Positions 30,945 through 43,040 of a DNA stretch of 64,000 nt are shown here, piece after piece. Each line of letters begins with the position of its first letter. The stretch's first letter is position 1. Made by a program: the position numbers and the translations under genes. The stretch covers positions 24,043,189-24,107,188 of the forward strand of contig JAJEKV010000001.1 in the NCBI GenBank assembly GCA_021234155.1. The letters run 5' to 3'. The notes beneath the pieces were generated by a model. That model searched no databases and was not told the origin of the DNA. It was given only the letters and a program-made list of their open reading frames with translations. Origin of the DNA: Isoetes taiwanensis. Lineage: Eukaryota; Streptophyta; Lycopodiopsida; Isoetales; Isoetaceae.

Positions 30945-33295
30945 ATCTCTTGACGCCTACTCTACATGGAAGATGCCCTCTTTTTCTAGGTTTAGTCATA
31001 TACATCTGTTGGATAATAGAAAACATGAAACTTTGGTAATAATTCAAAACCAAAATAGCAATACTTACCTTCACAAGTCTTGAATGTGCTTTAACACAAA
31101 GGAGACCCGTGCAGTTGTATGTAAGAAAGCTTGTACTGATTTCCCCTTCTATTTGAATCAACTTGTGCCAAGCTGGAAACTTATCCTTGTTATACGCCAC
31201 ACTTGAACTACACGTGTACAAACAATCCAGAGCTGTGCAAACCAGCTTTCGCACCCTAGAATATTTAGAAATGTATAAAGTTCTAGATTGTGCCAGCTTT
31301 GATAATATGCTCATTTCTCTCAACATTGGTAACAAGTCTGAAAGATACTAGAATTAGTTTCCACAAGAACAGCATGGAATAAAAAGCAAAAATCCCAATT
31401 CATTAACCTGCTAATGCCAGTAACGTCTCGACATCAGTGAGTTCCTCGAGCAATTGTAAGGCCTTCTTTCCCTCTTTATTTGTAGATGCTAACTTGTCGA
31501 CTAGAGCAATAAGAGCTTCATATTCATTGAAAAGCCTCTTTGTTGGAGAACTTAGTGAAATCCACCTTGTTGCCACATTTTTTATCATTCTGTTTCCTTT
31601 GGCCAGTCCCACGGCCAACTCCTTAAACTTCTTAAGCCTACAAGCAAAATGTAGAATGTTATAACAACTCTAAACAACATTAGTACTTTGTGTATTTGAA
31701 AACTAATGTTAAAGAAACACATCTGAGCATTTCTACATTTCTTTTGCTTCCAGCTGGAACATGAAAGTGGAAAGATGCCTCAGTCATATGCAACCATGTA
31801 CAACCAAAGGTAAATACATGAAGCTTTATCAACTATCAACATTTCTGCGAAAGGGCAAAAGCCTTTTCGCACAAAATCAGAATTACGTGAATAGTAAATG
31901 TACAAATTAAATCAAGCATAGCAATACGTACCGCTTTGGACTGCGACTAAAAAATGCATATGCGTCCGGCACCAAAGTTTCCACCTTTTGAATGCATTGG
32001 AAGTCATCAACAATCTGAAATGCCAAGTTAACCCCGTGCGCCATGCAATGAATACCAATCATATATGGTGTCAAAGTTGTTTGGATTCGTATACACAATC
32101 CCGTTCTACTGCCCTGCATAACTGAGGCTCCATCTACTCCAACGCACACGAGTTTTGCGGCAATCTCACATGGAGTTAATTGGAATGTCGTAAGTAAAGT
32201 TTCTTTCACAATTTCGAATACATTTTCTACTGTTGCATAATTCTTCAATTCTATAATTCCAGCAAACTCTGCATGTCGGGTATGGCCTTTTATATAGTAA
32301 ATTGTCATGCAAATCTACGTAATATTATCTTTTGAATTTCCGTCATCTAATGAAATTGCAAAATAGTCACAATGTTTAACAATCTCATTCAGATCTTGTT
32401 TAATGACTTCATTCATTGTCTTTGCAAATTCCCAAGCACTCGTTCTTGACCAGTGGGAATGTGAAAAGTTGGGATTGCCTTGGAGTTTAACAAACTGTTT
32501 ATGCTTTTCATAATCTGTCATAGGACGGCCTAGTTGCAAGACATGGTAAACTGTTTGAAACTGCACAAGTTTCTCCCTCAAATTTCTGTCCAACATTTTT
32601 TGCCACATGCTTGAAATTGAAGGTGCTCTACTTCTCATCTCTTCATTCCTTAGATGCTCTTGATATTCCTTAACATACTTCTTATGCTTGCAATTCTCGT
32701 TCCATTCAATAACACTAACTTCCTTCCCATCTATTGTTTTCTTCACGTACATCTTACCTATGTGTTTCTCAATCGTGTCCACTTTTAATTGCAACAAACA
32801 AGGTTTTCTATCCTTCCAAGAACAAGGCACATAATGAGCCCTTTTTGCTGGTTCACCTTTAGGGTCAAGTTCCTCAGCCTAATTAATCTTGAATCTTCGG
32901 CCTGCATCCCAATTTCCACTCTTTTTCTTTTTTCCTTTTTTTTTCTCTTCCTTATCATTGATCGTGTCATCCTGTCCGAATCCTGTACTGTTATCTAAAT
33001 TCTTGTCTATTCCCACAACATTTTCTCCACCTTCAACATTATTTACTAAAATACTACCAGACATATGCGTACCAGAATTTAATTGGGAGACAAATGTCTC
33101 TTAAGGACCACTAACATCGTCAAATGAGGCATTCGCTGAACTTGTACTTGGAATGTCTTCTCGTTGAGAAGAAAAATAGGCATCAATGCGTTTCATTAAA
33201 AAATCTGCAAATGGAATCAATGAGCAAATTAGTATAAAGAGGAGAATTATATGTAAACTACTAGTAAAAAGTCCGGAACCTGTGTGGACGGAAAC

Positions 33296-33912
33296 CTGTT
33301 CTTCTTTTCTCTTTTTCCTATTATTCTACATGTCTTCTTTATCCTTTATCTCTTTTTTCTTTTTTTAATCCCCTTCTCCCTCCCCTTCCATTCCCTTCCC
33401 TTTTTCCTTTGCCTTTTTCCCTTTCCCTTTTTCTAATAGACTTTTTCCCTTCCCTTTTCAGTCTTTCTGCTTTCTTCTTGATTTTCGCGTGCCCTTTTTT
33501 CCTTTCCCTTTCCTCTTCCTTTTCCATTTTTCTTTCCCAGACCCTTTTCTTGTTTCCTTTCCCTGTCTTTTTCATGTGCCCATTTTCTTCCTTTCACCAC
33601 CCTCTTCCTTTTTATCCCATGCCCTCCGTTTTCCCATTTCTCTCTCCCCTTTTTCTTGTACCCTTTTGCCTTTTCCTCCTCTCTCTTTTCCTTTTCCTTC
33701 CTTTTTCATCCATTCTCCGCCCTTTTCCAATGCCGTTTTCCTCTTTCCTTCTCCCTTCTTTTTCTTTTTCTCTTTCCCTTTCTCCTTTTCTATGCCTTTT
33801 TCCGTTCATTTTTTTGCACCTTTTTTGTGTGTCCCTTTTCCTCCTTTCCTCACCCTCTTCCCCTTTTCCATTTTTCCTTTCCCTATTTCCCTTTTTCTTT
33901 TTTCTTTTTTGG
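33296..33912. repeat. Polypyrimidine tract 1 (C/T-only low complexity, ~600 bp)
   Basis: Nearly every base on the plus strand is C or T, in words like CCCTTTTTCC, CTTTTCCATG and CCCTTTCCC. Long open frames on both strands (up to 199 codons) are artefacts of the composition: Phe/Ser/Pro-rich on plus, Lys/Arg/Glu-rich on minus. Mirror-symmetric purine/pyrimidine runs of this length can adopt triplex (H-DNA) structure. It ends beside a hairpin, GGGTTGCCCCTAGGGGGGGC, at about 33909. Confidence 0.85.
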
Positions 33913-34028
33913 GTTGCCCCTAGGGGGGGCAAACCCTCGTTTATGTGGGTTTGTGGGATATACGGAGTATATGCTGGAATATACTCAGTATATGTTGATG
34001 ACTGCTAAAAACCCTTTGTTCCCTGTAA

Positions 34029-34611
34029 ATGCACGGTCAGTTGCGTTGTGGATCAAGGATGCTCCAACCGAGTAACTGGCAGGGCAGACCCACCTTATTC
34101 GTAGCTTTGGTTTCCAATGATCTAAAACAGCAGAGCTCCTCCACCTTTCGTCTCGGGCAGCCCCCCTCCATAGATCCTGACATGCCCTTCAACCCCTTCC
34201 GCAGCAGTGCTTGTGACTATGACACCTATGAGGTATGTAAGACCATTCTCATGCTTCCGGTATGTATTGTCAGGTTCATTCTATGGGCTCTGTTTCTCTT
34301 GTTAGGGTTTTTGTTCTCAAAAGTTGCCCTTGTCGGGGCCAAAGATGTTTTAGAAAAACCGTTTCCTTTGTGGAGACGAAATTTGTTATGGCCTGTCAGA
34401 ATTTTGGCAAGGTTGCTGTTGTTTGCATGTGGTGTTTCAGTGGATTAGAATCAAGGGAAGGCTGCCCCAAGAGAGGAAGCTCCCATTTTGGTCAGTAACC
34501 ATATTACCTTTGTGGATCCTGTGGTTTTGTTCTACATGTTGCCTGTTGCTGTGACAGCTAGAGAGAATTTGCAGTATCCTGTGGTGGGTGCCATCCTGAA
34601 AGCTATGCAGG
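34029..34611 (+). pseudogene. Lysophospholipid acyltransferase (LPEAT/LPCAT-like) 5' fragment
   Basis: The plus-strand frame resembles the N-terminal half of plant LPEAT2-type acyltransferases, ER membrane enzymes that re-acylate lysophospholipids. From an internal ATG at 34182, NPFRSSACDYDTYEVCKTIL is followed by hydrophobic segments (IVRFILWALFLLLGFLF; WPVRILARLLLFACG), then PREEAPILVSNHITFVDPVV. NHITFVD is the H-x4-D acyltransferase motif, followed by ENLQYPVVGAILKAMQ. Around 34437-34465 the expected FQWIRIKG is read only by shifting frame and shifting back; the unshifted frame has a TAG. The last exon seems to end at a GT donor at 34612 (CAG/GTGACT). No later exon (FPEGTTTNG region or EF hands) was found. 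I regard it as a broken gene fragment. Confidence 0.6.
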
Positions 34612-34679
34612 TGACTACTTGGAACAGATGGAAGTGCAATCAGTGGCTGTCTGTAGCAAAGGCCATTGTTTGATTAATC

Positions 34680-37600
34680 TGAATATCACTATCTTCTAGC
34701 ATGTAAATTGAAATCGTTTGTCAACCTTGCTCTAAAATAATCTAATGGCCCCGTAATCAGTTCTTATGCTCTCCCTACAACTTAACCACTCCTGCTTTGC
34801 ATTTTCTGACCTCATGAACTTGAATGGCAGATCGGATGATGACAAGACAGCGCCACTACTCTCAATAACTGGATTCCTTAGCTCAAAGGTAACATCTTTT
34901 GTTGATTCATCCTTAGTCTCTGAAAGTACCCTTGCACTCTGCTTGCTCCTCTTAGTTGCAGATTTACAATAAACGCTCAAGTCTGGATGCTCTGGACCCA
35001 CAACATGGACAACTCTGCTCCCTCTTCAATCCCACCTTTAGCAGCACTCTCAAACTCATATTGTGCATCCAACCGTCTTTTACGCTCTTATACCACGCCC
35101 TTGACCAAAGGGAGTGAGTCCCAATCCGTAGAGGTAGAGAAACTTTTCCAAGCCTTTATGCTTACCAAATCATGTAATGCCTGAATTAAATGCAATGCAC
35201 GTTATAAAGTCCATCCACGGGCCTACACGTAGTAGGGCAGTTGTTGTTTGAGTGGAATGTCTTGGTGTTCTGATAAGTCTCATCTTAGCTATTTGTAGGG
35301 AACCCTACTTTTCCATAAATGACTATGACATTCAGTATTTTGACAATTTAGACAATAAGGTCTTGCGCTCCCATCTCTATGATGTTGTCTTTTGACAAAT
35401 CCATTGAGCTGCCAGCTTGGTAGATATATGTTGTGAATGTCTGTTTGTGGGCACAAGTTGCTATAAAAATCATATTGTTGGAGGACATTATGGATTGTGC
35501 TTCAGCTTATAGAACTTTATTCACGAATTTTAGATGCTTTAGTGCACGCTATATTTTAATATAAGCTGCGGCCATCTTTGCAGCCAATTTTAGTGATTTT
35601 GGTGCACTTTTTGGTAAATTTCTTGTCTTTTTAAACTCTTAAAATTTCAAATACACCCATATCTGTGAGAATCTTAGCATATCGGGACAGACTTGTGGTG
35701 CATCTCTGGTTGTGAGGAGGAGTTAAAGTGCATGTGCTTGTACTGAATTTAGAGAAGGCTTAATCATTATTTGGCAAAAGAGTTCTGAGACAAAACTAAG
35801 GTATTATTTGTAGGTCACGCAGGGTTCTTTCACTTGCATAACATTGTGGTAATCAGATTACTTATTTTCTCATGCAAGAGTGCAAATACCTTGTAAGTCT
35901 TGGCACATAAAAATTTGAACTTATGCGGGTGTTTGTAGGAATCTGAGAATGTGGAAGACCTCAATACCAAATTGTTTGAGGTAGTTGTTTACAAAGGCAT
36001 GTATACCTTTATCATTTTCATGTTGTGTTCTTTGCATTACACCTTTCAACGCTTCATTCTCTAATATGCCTACATTGCGGTGTCACCCATGTGATATCTT
36101 TGCCCACGGGCACCACCTTTCCATCATTCTGTTGGAGTGGAGATAATACTCCGAGCAGACGCAATATGTCATTTGCTAATACTTAGCATGGGTATCTATT
36201 TAAGTTCAAAAGCTTACCCTTTTCCTTTGAAGATTGGATTGGCTTTCACAACCTTGTTTCCGTCATACCTCGTTTCCAAAGGTTTGTGCTTGTCTCATCG
36301 GGTTGGCGTGACAAGTACAATCAACCACCATGGAGGTATATTCAATTAAATGCTCCATGCACATGAACAAGTTTTTCTATTTCACTTGATTTTTGTTATT
36401 GTCGCGAATATATGCAAAATCATGAATCTATTCGGTGTACTCAAATTTAAAAAATGGCGGAGGATTATCGTGTTAAATCTGGTGCGCCCCTACACAATCA
36501 TCGGGCATGGCTTTTATTCAAAAGAGTTCTACAACTTTCTTCTTTGCAAAACACCTGTTTTTCTTGGGCATAACGCAAAAGTGTTCTACTTGTGCAGGGC
36601 TGATCAAGATCAAAAAGCATCCGAGTCTTGGTAGATTATCCTTTCAGTTTGGGACGACTAACCGATGGACCATATACTTCTTATGATCTTAATACGTTGC
36701 TAAGAGCAACTTCAGGAACAAGACGGTCAGGGTATCTTCAAACCTGATTTCTCTAATAGGATTGCTGAATTTCACACCCATTTGCGATTTGGTTATTGTT
36801 ACATTGAGGTATTGGTTGCTTAATAGGAGATAAAATTGTTGGGAAGCCAAAGAGGGATAATGGTAGCGAGGCATGCATTCAATGCTATTGATCGCATTAT
36901 GCGGTTGGTCAAATCTATGAGTTGAACTCCGTTGAGGTGAACTTTGTCTTCTTCCTTCAGTTCTTGTATTTGCACAGGATTTCTATCGACCTTTTACCAG
37001 CGTAACATGGTTGCATAATATTCTTTTTTGCAGGGTGAAGGTCCTGGAAAGGATCCTGATAGCTGTCCATTTTGCTATTACATTTGTACACAGCTATTCT
37101 TATAATAGTGCACAAACTATTGAATTGCTTAGAAGATTCTTCTACCACTTGTTTGTGGGTGATATATAGTATCAAGATTCATGGCCAATGGCGGCCTTGA
37201 TTAACTGTTTATCTCTATGATTCACAACTAAGTAGTATTAACCAACCAGTCCACGTGTTTTCATTACCTTTTCTTTAGTTGATATTGGAACTTTAACCAG
37301 GATTCTTTCTCATGACCGAAGCTAAGCGGATAAACCTTAAGTATACCACGGTTAAAGCAAATGGTGAGTGAAATCTTTGTCGGCTGAAAAATAGGTGGTC
37401 GTGGTTGCATTAATACCATAACTTATTATTCCTTGCACCATAAGCACTTGTGATGGTTGAATTACTAAAATATTACACACATAATGCCTTATGCATACAC
37501 TTTGTTGTCATATGGATGATTATCAATAGTATCTTATTGCACGGGTTAATATTACCTAAGCATAACAACACATAAGCACAGTATAGGTAAAAATAAACTT

Positions 37601-38225
37601 GTACTTATGCGGCTTGGCAACACCCCAAAACACAACATCAATTATCAAATTTCCCTCCCACCAGTAATAACAAGATGATATCCGTAATGCCATAAAGGAA
37701 ACACTTTTGCCAAATAGCCGCTTGTGCCCATTGAAAGCATGTTTTGCATTGTCTTTATTTGTAAGATCATGCTAATCTAGCTCTTTTGCCTTTTAACTGC
37801 CTTTATACGAGAACATTGTAGAAAAGCATTGAATATTACACTCCTACAATTTTTTGCCTTTTAAGCGTTCAATGTGACTCCACCAATCGTCTTTGTTGGT
37901 TCATGCACTTATGCACGATGAATAGCCCAGTGGCCGGGCACTTTTCTAAGTATACCCAATATCCATAGTAACCTTCGGACCCAGTGCTCTCTTCTATTTA
38001 CTCCCATCTCCCACCCGATCCTTTTCCTCCCACGTTCATGTGTTCGTCAATAACTTTGTTCTACCTTTACCACGAACTAATATTTGCAAAATAACCTCTA
38101 TCCCTCTACCCACAAGCTAGGGTCTTTCGCCTCAGCTTATACCATAGTTGGGACCTAAACCCGTTAGCCCTCAAATTACACACGGTTTCATTTAAGCCAC
38201 TTTACCCTCAAGAAACTGGAGGGCA
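34680..38225. other. Spacer between the acyltransferase relic and the second polypyrimidine tract
   Basis: No downstream exons of the acyltransferase could be recognised. The minus frame at 34732-35001 (89 codons) and the plus frames at 36137-36349 and 36350-36634 have no motif I know. The segment looks like decayed, unclassified repeat DNA. Confidence 0.4.
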
Positions 38226-38232
38226 ACCCTCT

Positions 38233-38972
38233 GTGCGCAGCACCTTGTTCTTTTCCATGCTTTTTTTCCCTTGCTTTCTTTCCCTTTCCTCACCCTTTGC
38301 CTCTTCCATTTTTTCCCGTGCCCCTTTCCTCTTCGTCTTTCCTATTTTCCTCTCCCTTTTCCATGTGCCCTTTTTCCTTTCCTTTTCCATGCTCTTTCTA
38401 TTTTTATTTTTCATACCTTTTTTCTTTCCTTTTTCCTCACCTTATTTACGTGCTTCTTTTCTTCCTTTCCCACCCTTTTCCCTTTGTCCATTTCCCTATC
38501 CCCCTTTTTCTTTTTCCTTTTCCCCTTTTTATGCTCTTTTTCCCACTTTTTGTTTTTTTGCCTCACACTTTTCCTCTTCAAATTTTTCCCATGCCCTTCC
38601 CATCTTCCTCTTTTCCATTTTCCTCTCCCGTTTCCTCGTGCCCTTTTTCGCTTTTTTTTCCCTTTTTGCTCCTTTTTCTTTTTTCCTTTTCCTTTTTACT
38701 TTCTCACGGCTTTTTTTCTTCTCTCCACCATTTTTCTCTTCGCCCTTTCCCTTCCCCTTCGCCTTTCCTCATTGCTGTTTTTCCCTTCCTTTTCCTCCTT
38801 CTTTTACCTTATTTTTTCCTTTTTTCCTTGCTATTTTTCCCTTTCCTCACCCTTTTCCTCTTCCCCTTTTTTCTATGCCTTTTTTCTTTTCCTCTTCCCC
38901 CTTTCCTCGTGCTTTTTTACCCTTTATTTTTCCCTTTTGTCCTCCCTTCTCCTTTTCCTTTTCCTCTTAAAG
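38233..38972. repeat. Polypyrimidine tract 2 (C/T-only low complexity, ~740 bp)
   Basis: Same nature and vocabulary as the tract at 33296-33912 (CCCTTTTTCC, TTTTCCATGC, CCTCACCC) and the same strand orientation. Plus-strand frames of 234-256 codons rich in Phe, Ser and Pro are composition artefacts. The shared phrases suggest a common origin by duplication or insertion of the same repeat family. Confidence 0.85.
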
Positions 38973-38974
38973 AT

Positions 38975-41730
38975 CAAAGCAATAACCACTCACAGTGGTG
39001 AGAAGTCATGCGAAAAATCTTGGCCTTCGAATGCAATCTAATAATCTGAGCCATCTAAATTAGGGCGTGGTCCAACACCTACGGTAAAACTTTATAATAT
39101 AAGAAGATAGTGCAGACTGTAACAATGGACATAAACCAGACATAAACCACATGTAAACCTGTACATAAACTACATATAAACCAGACTGTATATAAAATTC
39201 CAGTGCATGCCATCAGTCTAAGGGTCTAGGCTGAAAGCAAGAAGCGTATTCACTAGGTACTGGGCAAAATGTACTCACATGTCCTTTGAAAAGAAAATGT
39301 CAGCTAGAATGTCGGGCTATAGACAATGTTCAATTTATCGTTTGCTTGTTCTCTGGAGAAGTACTGGCATATTTCAAATATGGTCCATCCAAATGCAAAA
39401 GAAAATCAACCCAAATATTGGATTAGAATTTAAGAATGCCAATGTCAGCTTCGAACTCATTATATCTTATTATCCCATACCTTATATGAGAAGGATGGGC
39501 TTGATATCTCATATTGTGACAAATTCATTTTTGAAATAGACTCAAAAAAGCACATCATGGTATATTGGCTGATAAAATAGCATATATAAAGAATTGCATA
39601 TCAAAAGGGCTATTAATTGCACATAAGCTGTAAATGAATCGATTCTAAGCTAGTTATTACAAATAAATCTAATACACAGTAAAAAATGCTACCTTCGTGT
39701 CCCAGGCGGGAAACTGTTGTGAATAATTGCAAACTGGTGATCTGGTTCTACAATGTCATTAACAAAATTTGGTATCACCGCCGCGAGAAATGATAGCCTC
39801 CTATTCCTGCAAAAAAGACCATTATATGCTGAAAAACATGTTCTTGAAACTTGCAACATAAGAACTTGGATAAATAATTGACTAACTAGACCTAAAATCG
39901 GGCACAAGGCCTACCATTATTACCCTGGTCTTGCTGGTGAGTCAAGCTTAAAGACATGGACAGATCCAGATGAACTTAGAGGCATCCTTGCAAGGATTGC
40001 ACATATAAAGAAACGAACTTGTAATTTCTAGGTACTTAGTTGTCAAACACATAGGAATCAAGAAGGGTGGTTTAAATACACTGCAAGAACTTCTAACTAT
40101 GCCATTCAGATGTCTCCAAAGATCAATGTAGCATGTAAACTCTGCAGATCAAGGAAGAGTTGACTCATCATCAAATAGTAGCAAGCTTTGCTATGGCAGA
40201 GATCCTTCATTATACACCATTAGTGTGAAAAACATAAAATCTACCCCTAATCACATAGATTGCAAAAGTGCTGAGATTCAAACTACAATACTTAAAGCCG
40301 ACGATTAAAACATATAATGCTGCAGCAAAATGGAATTACATGTCAGATATAGCATCTTTTATGCCCTTCAGGCACATGCTGATTGCATGGTAAACCCTTA
40401 ATTGAGAATGCAGAGCTAATGCAGCTGCAATACCAATAGATAGGTCTCAGACCAAGCATTTAGACATATCTCATTCTAATTGTCTGAACTTCACAAATTT
40501 ACTAATGCAGTAGTGTTTAAGCATCTCCATAGCTAATTTCTGTAATAAAGAGTAATAGAATACACAATTTAATGACCTGATACTTGAATCAGATGTAAGG
40601 TCTCAACACTCGATTGCAACCAATATGCTGGGAGGACGACCTGCAAAAAATGAAGAAAACAGCATGTAATAAGAACTTTGTGATGTTTTCAAACCAAAAT
40701 AACAATTTTCACCTCCACAAACCTTGAATGTTAAAGCCTCTCTGGTAATCAAAACGATAGCCTCAAATCATTCTCGGCCAGTGCATTCCCAAAAATTGTA
40801 AAATTAATGTCCAAGAAATGCTTTCATTTGAAAATTTGCAAAGATGATGTAGAAAATAATAATGTAACATGAATTAACAAGCTATGGCTATCAAATGACC
40901 ACATCTGTTGAAGCATTTCTAAGTTCGCGAACGAATGGAAATCAGAAAGAAATTGAACAAAATGGAGGGCAAAAATTTTCCTCCCTGGACTACAGACTTC
41001 GGCGAAGATTGCTCGAGCGGGAACCGACCTCCAAAAAATTTGGGCTAAAAACAGAAAAAAATTAATGAACAGACCCTACTGAACTATCGTGGTTTTTTTT
41101 TTTCAAAATTCAAAAATTTCGTTCATTTACGATAAATTGAAGATAAATTACGATAAAGTCAAGATAAATTGAAGCCCCTTGTATTTTTCAAGCTCAATTT
41201 GAAGCCTGGCAGTAGAGTCCGCATGGAAAATCATTAAAAAGGTAGCCAAAACCCACAACAACAAAATAACAGAGGCTCCGGAGAAGTTCTAAATAATTAG
41301 ATTAGTAGCCGATTTTAGTGGCAGGAGACCGAAATGATATAAAAAAGCAGAAAAAGGTAGTCAAAACTTGTGTAAATTGTCGGATTAGATTGGCCATTTC
41401 TAGCACCACTTATGTGGCATAATGAAAATAGATTGCAGTGGTGGAGAAAAATTGAACAATAGAAAATTAGAAACTGCATTATCTGTGTAGAAAATTTTGA
41501 GCCACACTATTTTGATCATTCTCATCTTCGCCAGAGTACTTATCTTCATGTTGACTAAACAATGATGGTCCTAGTAAAACTAAGTTCAAAAAATTAATAG
41601 GACCAAAGAAATTTCAATCTGCAAGAACTCAAGATAGAAAAAATGGGAATATAGACAATCTTAATCAACATCAAATGCAGCACATTGTAATGAAGATTTC
41701 ATATTTGAAATGCTCAAACTGAGACAGAAA
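38975..41730. other. Spacer with minor repeats, no firm gene
   Basis: At about 39125-39205 the motif ACATAAAC(C/T) recurs several times. Otherwise the stretch is AT-rich and lacks long frames. A single plausible exon (39693-39806, minus) is listed separately. Confidence 0.4.
39693..39806 (-). CDS. Isolated candidate exon, protein unknown
   Basis: On the minus strand a 114-bp open segment is framed by a good acceptor (TTTTTTGCAG, just above 39806) and a good donor (AAG/GTAGCA, just below 39693). It encodes NRRLSFLAAVIPNFVNDIVE and continues with PDHQFAIIHNSFPPG, which looks like real protein rather than random translation. I do not recognise the family and found no flanking exons. It could be part of a broken gene or a captured fragment in a transposon. 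Confidence 0.3.
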
Positions 41731-41731
41731 C

Positions 41732-42058
41732 TTAAATATTGGATCCGACAAGTAGCTCTGAATAGGCGTCGACTTTGTTCATAGACTCTTGGTTGGTCTG
41801 AATTTGATTCATAACTTCCCCAACAACATTCAATGCTGCATCCTCTAACACATCTAAATTATCGTTTGCATTTGCATCAACTGGCATAGCCAAGAGCTCC
41901 AACGCATCATCATCTACTTGAATTTCGCATTCCGGAGACAAACCCACAAATGCGCCACAAATGCTATATCCGCCCACAATATGGTATATTCGCCACAAAC
42001 GTGTCTCGCCTTCAACTTTTTTGATCCCACGTGTCAAATCCATATCCATCCTCAGCAC
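41732..42058 (-). CDS. Hypothetical ORF, 108 codons, unrecognised
   Basis: A minus-strand open frame with balanced composition, containing TRLWRIYHIVGGYSICGAFV and an acidic stretch (EIQVDDDALELLAMP). I know no matching family. The region downstream is very AT-rich and non-coding. It could be an exon of a decayed gene or a chance frame. Confidence 0.25.
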   Translation of the reverse strand: MLRMDMDLTRGIKKVEGETRLWRIYHIVGGYSICGAFVGLSPECEIQVDDDALELLAMPVDANANDNLDVLEDAALNVVGEVMNQIQTNQESMNKVDAYSELLVGSNI

Positions 42059-42059
42059 A

Positions 42060-42838
42060 GAAAAATTATCATAAAAGAATAATAGAATGAAATAAAAAAT
42101 ATATCTGCATTATATATGTTGTGATAAAGTATTGACAATTTTTGAAAGTACCATTATACGCACTAGTCTAAAATAAACGTGAATATATCTAAATTTTAAA
42201 TCCTTATAATAGTATTAAGTCAATCACCCATCAAACTATCCGAATTCATTACAATTTATTTTCTTACCAAATTTTAAATTTGTTAAATCACTTTAGATTA
42301 AAAATTTATACCCTCAAAATTATCTATTTTGAAAATATAATTTTAAATAGTTTCAAGTGAAAATTAGTATAGAAATTAGTTTTAACGATATATTCAACAA
42401 AACTTGGACTTATTCAGATTTAATAGATAACACTTCAACGATGTCATTATAAGAATTTATGTATTGTTTAATTCTTCTTGATTGTTATAATTTTTATAAG
42501 TTTTGTTTTCCAAACTAATTTTCACTGAAATCTATTTAGAATTAGATATTTCAATGATATAAAATTTTAATTTTTAGTGATTTAACAAGTTTAAAATTTG
42601 GTAATCATGATAATTTTATATAAAATATGATGGTTTAATAAGCGATTGACTTAAAGTTAATATTAGAATTTCATAATTGACGAACTTTTACACTTTTAAG
42701 AATACTTTAAAAAAAAGTTTTAGGTTTGAATTAATTAAATGGTAAAGTTAATGTTTTAATAATAATTATTGAATAATTTATTGATAATATAAAATATAAT
42801 CCATAATAAGCTATTCAATTTTTTAAAACATAAGCAGA
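42060..42838. other. Very AT-rich flank of the Harbinger element
   Basis: About 780 bp of extremely AT-rich DNA with no open frame of note. Similar AT-rich DNA resumes right of the element (47170-47640), so the Harbinger element apparently inserted into one long AT-rich block. Confidence 0.5.
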
Positions 42839-43040
42839 ATTAGGCCGGATTTCCACTAAACGGCAGCTTTAGAAATTACGTGGCTTTTTTTTTTCCAGGC
42901 GGAAATGCAAAATTGCCGGCAAATATGCTACCCTATATTTCCACTAAGCGGCAATACCATAATACGTCAACGAACACCTCATTTTTTCATCTCTCTTTGC
43001 ACAAATTCGTCTTCCCTCACAAATTCGTTTTCCCTCAGAA

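Larger units (their letters stand above)
27560..33196 (-). pseudogene. hAT-derived transposase gene (zinc-finger/DUF4371 type), disrupted
   Basis: A decayed minus-strand gene starts at an ATG at 33196 with MKRIDAYFSSQRED, a typical beginning for this hAT group. Blocks in order: a lysine-rich N-terminus (32879-33064); a region with KHKKYVKEYQEHLRNEEMRS (32315-32830); VGVDGASVMQGSRTG and GIHCMAHGVNLAFQIVDD (31907-32308), where the D in VGVDGA is a hAT-type catalytic-region residue; NVATRWISLSSPTKRLFNEY (31403-31618); further helical exons (30950-31335); AKQIRERFPNDELLEA (about 30250-30340); and the dimerisation block CQTMILGSVEDERTFS (about 29900-30097). The end of that block lies beyond an RTE-like insertion, as YDIEEFPYERALAIW at about 27600-27720. 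Stops, frameshifts, the RTE and a MITE (30369-30944) break it. It is inactive. Confidence 0.7.

Noticed and set aside
33409-34008. Long plus-strand ORFs (144-199 codons) and a minus-strand Lys/Arg-rich ORF in the first polypyrimidine tract
   Set aside because: They arise because a C/T-only sequence contains almost no stop codons; the proteins are pure low complexity on either strand.
36137-36634. Possible plant mobile domain (PMD) transposon fragment
   Set aside because: The composition hinted at it, but none of the conserved PMD blocks could be read in any frame.
38233-39041. ORFs of 234-256 codons in the second polypyrimidine tract
   Set aside because: Three overlapping frames are open at once, which is a composition artefact rather than coding evidence.
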